A program made the position numbers and the translations under genes. Of a stretch of 62,349 bases of DNA, positions 56,962-62,349 are shown one piece after another. Position 1 is the stretch's first letter. Each line of letters starts with the position of its first letter. The notes beneath the pieces are model-generated. The model made no database searches, was not told the origin of the DNA, and saw only the letters and a program-made list of their open reading frames with translations. This DNA is from Bacteroidota bacterium (GTDB taxonomy: Bacteria > Bacteroidota > Bacteroidia > J057 > JAJTIE01): assembly GCA_019638695.1 (NCBI GenBank), contig JAHBTG010000008.1:1-62349 (forward strand), in the 5' to 3' direction.

Positions 56962-58439
56962 ATGCTACTGCACGCCTGGCGTTGCCTCTCCATGACCCTT
57001 CCCAGCTGTTTCCCCGCCTGGGGATGCCCGCTCCTTGCTTCCTGTTGGAGTCGCTTTCCGTTTCCGAGCGGTTTGGGCGCCTGAGCCTGGCCGGCTGGGA
57101 ACCCAGCCTGGAGCTTATCGGCAAAGACGATACCCTTACCCTGCGTTTGCTGCAAGACCGCGGGAAGCCCTGCCTGGAAGCTGTGGCCCGGCACTACGCC
57201 GCATATATACAGGAACGTACCCCGGATGTGCTGACGCTGCACATCCCCCGGTTGCCCTACGTGGGAGAAGAAGACGGGAGATTGCTGCGCCAGAATATTG
57301 CACAGGTCATCCGGTTTCTCCTGGAGTACTTTCATCAGGATGCCAGGACCTTCATGGGGCTTTACGGTACGCTGGCGTATCGTTTCGTGTATCTGTTCGA
57401 AGATATTCCCTGTACACACCCCACCGGGGTGGCGGATTTTCACCTGTTCCTGTACGATACCTTTGTGTTCTACAACCACCTCACTCAGGAATGCAGCGCC
57501 ATTGCGGTGCGCGAAACTATGGCTGAGGCTGATGCCGCAGTGGCTGCCGTTGCGCAGCAACTGGCCGGGCCTGCTGCTTACCAGCCTGCCGGGCTCAAAC
57601 TGAAGGACCCGGTCTTCACACCTGATGAAGAGCAGTTCAAGGCGCAGGTAGAAGACGCCAAGGAGCTGTTCCGTTTGGGCGAACTGATGGAGATCGTACT
57701 GTGCCGGCGCTTGCAGGCACAACTGGAGGGCCGTTCCTGGGACCTGTACCTGGCCTATCGCCGTCATAACCCCAGTCCCTACCTGTTCTATTTCAACCTA
57801 GGGGGAGATGAGCACCTGATCGGCGCCAGTCCGGAAATGATGCTGCGCTATGAGAACGACAAGGTGACCCTGCGTCCCATCAGCGGCACGGCTTCCCGCG
57901 GCAAGACGCCTATGGAAGACCATGCCAACATGATGGCCCTGCTTAACAGCGTCAAGGAAAAGGCGGAGCTGGATATGCTGATAGACCTGGGGCGTAATGA
58001 CCTGGCCCGCATCTGCGAGCCCGGCGTGGTGATAGAAGACTACCGCTATGTAGAAAAATATGCCCGGGTGATGCACACCGTGGCACAGGTAAGCGGCAGA
58101 TTGCAGGCCGGCAAGACAGGGCTGGATGCCCTCATTGCCAGCCTGAATGCCGGTACGCTGACCGGTGCGCCCAAGGTGGCAGCCATGCGTTTCATAGAGC
58201 AGATGGAGCCCTTTGCCCGGGGATATTATGGGGGTACCGCCGGTTACTTTGCCTTGAGCGGAGAAGTGGATACCGGCATTATCATCCGCACGGCACATAT
58301 TCGTGGGCAGCAACTGGAATATTGCAGCGGGGCCACCTTGCTTATAGACTGCGACCCTGCCTTTGAATTACGCGAAACCCAGATCAAGGCTCAGGCTTTT
58401 ATGGACCTGTTTCAAGCCCCCGCTGCCATGGATGCCTAG
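56958..58439 (+). CDS. trpE: Anthranilate synthase component I
   Basis: 493 residues. LLES at 29-32 is part of the tryptophan feedback site. The chorismate-binding core has GASPEMMLRYENDKVTLRPI, SGTASRGK, DLGRNDLARI, GTLTGAPKVAAM and GYYGGTAGYFALSGEVDTGIIIR, all typical. It makes anthranilate from chorismate with ammonia from TrpG. The following trpGD gene begins 41 bp later. Confidence 0.96.
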   Translation: MNATARLALPLHDPSQLFPRLGMPAPCFLLESLSVSERFGRLSLAGWEPSLELIGKDDTLTLRLLQDRGKPCLEAVARHYAAYIQERTPDVLTLHIPRLPYVGEEDGRLLRQNIAQVIRFLLEYFHQDARTFMGLYGTLAYRFVYLFEDIPCTHPTGVADFHLFLYDTFVFYNHLTQECSAIAVRETMAEADAAVAAVAQQLAGPAAYQPAGLKLKDPVFTPDEEQFKAQVEDAKELFRLGELMEIVLCRRLQAQLEGRSWDLYLAYRRHNPSPYLFYFNLGGDEHLIGASPEMMLRYENDKVTLRPISGTASRGKTPMEDHANMMALLNSVKEKAELDMLIDLGRNDLARICEPGVVIEDYRYVEKYARVMHTVAQVSGRLQAGKTGLDALIASLNAGTLTGAPKVAAMRFIEQMEPFARGYYGGTAGYFALSGEVDTGIIIRTAHIRGQQLEYCSGATLLIDCDPAFELRETQIKAQAFMDLFQAPAAMDA

Positions 58440-58480
58440 CGTTTCAAAAGCAGCAGGATATACCAGAACTCATTCCCGTC

Positions 58481-60079
58481 ATGTATAAGAACGTCCTGAT
58501 CATAGATAATTTCGATAGCTTCACCTTCAACCTGGTGGATTATTTCCGGCAGCTGGGGTGCCAGGTGCAGATCTATCGCAACACGGTCAGTCCCGAAGAA
58601 CTGCGGGCTCTGGAATTTGACCTGATGGTGCTGAGCCCCGGTCCCAGCGTGCCCCGCAATGCAGGCAACCTCATGCAGATCATTGAAGCCTTCTACCAGA
58701 CCAGGCCCATTTTTGGCGTGTGCCTGGGCCTGCAGGCACTGGTGGAGTTCTTTGGCGGCAGCCTGCAGTTCCTGGAGCCGGTGCATGGCAAGCCGGACCG
58801 TATCATCCATGATGGCAAGAGCATCTACCAGGGGTTGCCGGTGGAGATCGAGATGGGCAGGTATCACAGCCTGGCTGCAGATGTGGTGCCCAGCGTATTT
58901 GAAGTAACGGCCCGCAATGCAGACGGCGTGGTCATGAGCCTGCGCCACCGCCAGCTGCCTATAGAAGCCGTACAATATCACCCGGAGAGCGTGCTCAGTA
59001 TGCGCGAAGATGCCGGCTTCCGCCTTATCCGGAATGTGGTGCAGGGCAACCTTTCTACCGGGAATGTGGCCTATTTCCGCCTTATGCGCCAGATGATGGA
59101 GGAAGAAACCCTGGGGGCAGAAGATATCCGCCTGTTTGTAGAACTGATCCATGAAGGGCAACTGACCGAAGACCAGAAGCTGGTACTGTTGGTGAGTATC
59201 AGCAGCCGGCTGAAGAACCCCGTAGCCCTCAGCAGGCTGGTGCAGGCGCTCCTGGCCTACTCTTCCTGGGAATCCCGGGGCTTTGCAGAAGATGCCATAG
59301 ATATCTGCGGGACGGGGGGGAGCAATCTCCCGCGCCTGAATACCAGTACCCTGGCCGGGCTTACTCTGGCAGCATTGGGCGTACCCATCGTCAAGCACGG
59401 CAACCGTGCTGCCAGCGGCCGGTTCGGCAGCTTTGATCTGCTGGAAGCCCTGGGAGTAGACCTCCATGCCGGTGCCGCGCAAGTGGCTTCTGCCGCGCAG
59501 CAAACGGGGCTGGGGTTCATCTTTGCGCCCAAGGCTCACCCCGTGGTAGGCGCTTTTGGCAGCAGCCGTGCGCGCCTGGGCATTCCCACCCTCTTTAATA
59601 CGCTGGGCCCTTTGCTCAATCCTCTGCAACCCAAACGGCAGTTCATTGGCACTGCGTTTGCCCCTTATATGGACCTTATTGCAGATACTGCAGCCGTATT
59701 GGGCCGTACCCATGTAGTCGTTGCCCGGGGCGCGGACGGCCTGGATGAGATTACCCTCACGGGTCCCACCCGCCTGGTATCTATAAGAGGCACCCGCCGC
59801 GAGCATCTGGAGCTGGAGCCTGCAGATTTTGGCCTGCAGCCGCTGCCTTTTGAGGCCCTCAAATGCGAAAATCCTGCCCAAAGTCTTGAACTGGCCAACC
59901 AGATCCTGGACGGGCAACCCCAGACTTTGCATTACCAGCTGGTGGCGGTCAACGCAGCGTATATCTACAGTACCTTCTATCAGGAAATACCGCTTAGGGA
60001 GGCTTATATGCTTATGGAAGATACCATTCGCAGCGGCCGCCTGCGCCAGGTGCTCAATGCCTATATCAAAGTCCTATGA
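58481..60079 (+). CDS. trpGD: Fused anthranilate synthase glutamine amidotransferase / anthranilate phosphoribosyltransferase
   Basis: 532 residues. TrpG (1-190): IDNFDSFTFNL, the oxyanion/catalytic block with Cys81 (FGVCLGLQAL; the His usual two residues after Gly is Leu) and His167-Glu169 (YHPES). TrpD (about 200-532): DICGTGGSN at 274-282 and KHGNRA at 305-310, the PRPP and anthranilate sites. It feeds ammonia to TrpE and then adds phosphoribose to anthranilate. Fused TrpGD is known from enterobacteria; overlap with trpCF is 4 bp. Confidence 0.95.
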   Translation: MYKNVLIIDNFDSFTFNLVDYFRQLGCQVQIYRNTVSPEELRALEFDLMVLSPGPSVPRNAGNLMQIIEAFYQTRPIFGVCLGLQALVEFFGGSLQFLEPVHGKPDRIIHDGKSIYQGLPVEIEMGRYHSLAADVVPSVFEVTARNADGVVMSLRHRQLPIEAVQYHPESVLSMREDAGFRLIRNVVQGNLSTGNVAYFRLMRQMMEEETLGAEDIRLFVELIHEGQLTEDQKLVLLVSISSRLKNPVALSRLVQALLAYSSWESRGFAEDAIDICGTGGSNLPRLNTSTLAGLTLAALGVPIVKHGNRAASGRFGSFDLLEALGVDLHAGAAQVASAAQQTGLGFIFAPKAHPVVGAFGSSRARLGIPTLFNTLGPLLNPLQPKRQFIGTAFAPYMDLIADTAAVLGRTHVVVARGADGLDEITLTGPTRLVSIRGTRREHLELEPADFGLQPLPFEALKCENPAQSLELANQILDGQPQTLHYQLVAVNAAYIYSTFYQEIPLREAYMLMEDTIRSGRLRQVLNAYIKVL

Positions 60080-61455
60080 GCCAGGCATCCCCCCCTACCG
60101 TGCTTCAGCAGATCGCTGTGCGCAAGGCGCAGGAAGTCGCCGGGTTTTACCAGCAATATCCGCTCGAGGAGCTTCAGAAAACCGTGCAACCCGGTACCCG
60201 TTTGTTTGCCGGGCTGGTGGCAGACAAGCGTGCCAGGGGAGCGCATTTTTTCATCACTGAGTTCAAGCGCAGAAGCCCCAGTAACCCGGCTATCGGGCTG
60301 GAGGCGGACCCTGCGCAAATGGCGAAACAATACATTTCCCACGGCGCAACGGCCATCTCTGTGCTCACGGACGGCGCTTCCTTTGGAGGGAGCTTTGCCG
60401 ATATGCAGGCCGTGGTGGCACTGGCTGCCCCGGCAGGCGTGGCGGTGCTCAACAAGGACTTTGTCATAGACCCTATACAGGTATACCTGGCCCGCAAGTT
60501 CGGGGCGGATATTATTCTGCTGATCGCCGCTATCCTCACAGATGCCCAGCTGATACAACTGCACCAACTGGCGCTGGAACTGGGCATGGATACGATTGCA
60601 GAGGTGCATACGGCCGCAGAGCGGGACCGGGTGGTGCGCCTGGGGCTACCCGTCATCGGGGTGAATAACCGGGATCTGCATAGCTTCCGCATCCACCTGA
60701 ATACCGTAAATGTGCTGGCACAGGGCATCCCGGCAGACCGCACGGTGATCGCAGAGTCCGGCATGACCGGGGCGCTGGATTTTGCCATCTGCGGGGCGCA
60801 TGCTCATGGGTTCCTGGTAGGCACTTCACTGATGCAGGGCAAGGCCATTAGCCCCGGTGAACCCTTAACGAACCTGACTAAAAAGCGGTATTTCTTTAAG
60901 GCCTGTGGACTGCGCCGGCTTGTAGAATTGGAGTATCCCGGGCCTGACCTGGTGGGTATTAATCTGAGCGACCGCAGCCGCCGCAAGGCAGATCTGACCG
61001 CTTTTCCCGGCTTTCCTGAGCATGCTGTAGCTCTTTTTTATGAGAATGAAGACCGGGCAGAGGAGGTGTTATCCGGTATTTCCTTTTCCTGGATACAGCT
61101 CTATAAGCCCCTGGATCCAATGCTTCCGTTGGCCCGGAAACCCCGGATATTGCGTGCATTCACTTCGCTGAACACTTATGGGACCTCAGCGTTTGGGGCA
61201 GATGTTCTGCAGTCAGATCTACTTATATTAGACGGTAACCAGCCCGGTTCCGGGCAAAAAGCAACTTATACGATTCCGCCGGATTTTCCCGTTCCTTTTT
61301 TATTGGCGGGGGGTATTCATGCTGGAAATGTGGAGATCTGCACCACGCATCCTATGTGTATAGGTGTGGATGTGGCCTCTGGTATAGAAGAAAATAACCA
61401 GGTCTCTGCCCGGCAGATTCTGAAGATTAGAGAGAATCTGGATAAATTATCATAG
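60076..61455 (+). CDS. trpCF: Fused indole-3-glycerol-phosphate synthase / phosphoribosylanthranilate isomerase
   Basis: 459 residues. TrpC (about 1-255): EFKRRSPS at 62-69 and VLNKDFVIDPIQVYLARKFGAD. TrpF (about 270-459): the catalytic Cys277 (FFKACGLRR) and Asp386 (LILDGNQPGSGQ), LLAGGIHAGNV and GVDVASGIE. The QLHG segment of TrpF is QLYK here, a divergence. It is the last trp gene in view: no trpB or trpA follows. Confidence 0.93.
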   Translation: MSQASPPTVLQQIAVRKAQEVAGFYQQYPLEELQKTVQPGTRLFAGLVADKRARGAHFFITEFKRRSPSNPAIGLEADPAQMAKQYISHGATAISVLTDGASFGGSFADMQAVVALAAPAGVAVLNKDFVIDPIQVYLARKFGADIILLIAAILTDAQLIQLHQLALELGMDTIAEVHTAAERDRVVRLGLPVIGVNNRDLHSFRIHLNTVNVLAQGIPADRTVIAESGMTGALDFAICGAHAHGFLVGTSLMQGKAISPGEPLTNLTKKRYFFKACGLRRLVELEYPGPDLVGINLSDRSRRKADLTAFPGFPEHAVALFYENEDRAEEVLSGISFSWIQLYKPLDPMLPLARKPRILRAFTSLNTYGTSAFGADVLQSDLLILDGNQPGSGQKATYTIPPDFPVPFLLAGGIHAGNVEICTTHPMCIGVDVASGIEENNQVSARQILKIRENLDKLS

Positions 61456-61511
61456 GGCATTTGTGTATAATATTTTAAGAGAGTTTGGGAATCATTTCAA
61501 ATTCTGGATGT

Positions 61512-61519
61512 TACCTTTG
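61512..61519 (+). promoter_or_regulatory. Promoter -7 element
   Basis: TACCTTTG matches TAnnTTTG exactly, 29 bp before the ATG at 61549, in an AT-richer gap after trpCF. It would give the 61549 gene its own transcript. Confidence 0.65.
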
Positions 61520-61548
61520 TGGTATAAATCTTTTAATTCCGTTCTGTC

Positions 61549-61860
61549 ATGAAAATTAAAGTTAAAAAGGTCAGTTATTCAGAGGTAGAGGTCAAGCATG
61601 CATTTATGGTGATCATTGAGAGCCAGCTGAAAGAACTGGTGACCTCAGGTCTGGTTCCCGATAAAACACCCTTCCGCGTATTTCAGTCTGGGAGTGAAGC
61701 TGTGGCCGACATCCGCAGCCGGAACCAGAGAGTGAAAAAACTGCTCATCCTGGAACTGGAAGTGAGCAAACTGGACAGCAACAAAATCGTAGCCGGTGAA
61801 GTGCTGGAGTACGAAGGAACCATTACCCACCACATGGTCCGCCGTGTAACGGAAGAATAG
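61549..61860 (+). CDS. Small cytosolic protein of unknown function
   Basis: 103 residues, basic N-terminus (MKIKVKKVSYSEVEVKH), with no signal peptide or recognised domain. The C-terminal half has LLILELEVSKLDSNKIVAGEVLEYEGTI, a beta-strand pattern. It lies between its own promoter and a strong terminator, so it appears monocistronic. Not related by sequence to tryptophan synthesis genes. Possible roles are open. Confidence 0.75.
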   Translation: MKIKVKKVSYSEVEVKHAFMVIIESQLKELVTSGLVPDKTPFRVFQSGSEAVADIRSRNQRVKKLLILELEVSKLDSNKIVAGEVLEYEGTITHHMVRRVTEE

Positions 61861-61885
61861 TTTCCCGTACCTGCATTCATCTTAT

Positions 61886-61926
61886 AAACTGCGGAGAACT
61901 TCGGTTTCCTCCGCAGTTTTTTTATT
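61886..61926 (+). terminator. Rho-independent terminator with UUCG tetraloop
   Basis: AAACTGCGGA (61886-61895) pairs with TCCGCAGTTT (61910-61919); inside, AAC-TTCG-GTT forms a cUUCGg tetraloop. A T-rich tract follows. Strong termination of the 61549 gene. Confidence 0.93.
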
Positions 61927-62010
61927 TTTGGAAACTGGGCACAGCCCTGTTACCGTTATTACATAAACAGTACAGGAGTTCTGAACCAAGTGTATAGTAA
62001 ATTCTGGAAC

Positions 62011-62349
62011 ATGAGTCAATTTCGTTTAATAGCTGTATTGGGGTGCTGCTGGATTCTTTTGAATGGCAAAAGCGTGCAAGCGCAGGATGCGCCCGCACTT
62101 CCTTCGCAAGAATCTTTTCTCCAGGCATATGACCAGGAATATGCGAGAAAGAACCCGTGGGTATTTAGAGCGGCACCCAATCTGGTCTATCGCAGCGGAC
62201 AGGCTTTGCCTATGCCGGCTATTCGAATGGAGCCTCTGGATTACCTGTATGCCCACGGATACTCCCAGACCCTGAGCGGCACCCGGTGCTATATGCAGCA
62301 GCAAACGAGCGCCAGGCAATTTACCTATGGCCCTGTGGGTAATCCCCAG
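62011..62349 (+). CDS. Secreted protein, 3'-truncated by the window edge
   Basis: 113 codons are visible and the frame is open at the right edge. A signal peptide (about 1-25, ending SVQAQ) is followed by an aromatic-rich sequence (YARKNPWVFRAAPNLVYRSG). Other motifs are absent in the visible part. Starts at the first ATG that gives the signal peptide; upstream is the terminator of the preceding gene. Function unknown. Confidence 0.75.
   Translation, partial: MSQFRLIAVLGCCWILLNGKSVQAQDAPALPSQESFLQAYDQEYARKNPWVFRAAPNLVYRSGQALPMPAIRMEPLDYLYAHGYSQTLSGTRCYMQQQTSARQFTYGPVGNPQ

Overview
The window is a GC-rich chromosomal segment of a Bacteroidota bacterium. The evidence is threefold: several secreted proteins, two of them ending in type IX secretion (T9SS) sorting domains; the gene order tRNA-Thr-Tyr-Gly-Thr / tuf / tRNA-Trp / secE / nusG / rplKAJL / rpoBC; and promoters of the phylum-specific TTTG...TAnnTTTG type, with little sign of Shine-Dalgarno sequences. 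Assignment below phylum (a Chitinophagia- or Saprospiria-like lineage) is a guess. No IS element, prophage, CRISPR array or rRNA gene was seen. The window is mostly housekeeping sequence with some lineage-specific surface and secreted proteins.

Layout. 1-7.1 kb: the 3' part of a giant repetitive T9SS surface protein (CUB-like plus Ig/PKD-like repeats). 7.4-11.6 kb, minus strand: a fused S-adenosylmethionine decarboxylase/spermidine synthase, two tandem small secreted paralogues, a membrane-anchored VWA-like/FHA protein and a PyrR-like phosphoribosyltransferase. 11.7-24.8 kb, minus strand: one long information-processing operon read from a near-perfect promoter at about 24.84 kb through four tRNAs, tuf, tRNA-Trp, secE, nusG, rplK, rplA, rplJ, rplL, rpoB and rpoC to a terminator after rpoC. 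24.9-29.9 kb: a copper-type P-ATPase, a methyltransferase and a glycine-rich T9SS protein. 29.9-38.6 kb: nuoD and nuoC separated by about 6 kb of unrelated genes (folB, a lipoprotein, a YkgJ/polysaccharide deacetylase/GNAT cluster, a lone hypothetical preceded by two perfect DnaA boxes, bcp), then pyrE. 38.6-47.0 kb: Nudix, coaD, hflX, an M23 peptidase behind a cyclophilin, and an AddB-like nuclease. 47-56.5 kb: Mn-type SOD, an RNA methyltransferase, the pssA-nadD-gmk-yicC cluster, small secreted proteins, a DUF3467 protein and rpsA. 56.7-61.5 kb, plus strand: a trpR-trpE-trpGD-trpCF operon with a palindromic operator overlapping the trpR start codon. The window ends in a small cytosolic hypothetical and a truncated secreted protein.

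The most interesting signals are: the TrpR-controlled tryptophan operon, since TrpR is classically known from Gammaproteobacteria and Chlamydiae; the SpeD-SpeE fusion with two stacked inverted repeats just before its start codon; the tandem pair of secreted proteins sharing an identical C-terminus beside an FHA protein; recent amplification of repeats in the giant surface protein; and the paired DnaA boxes spaced exactly two helical turns apart. Residue positions quoted for large proteins are approximate unless stated exactly.
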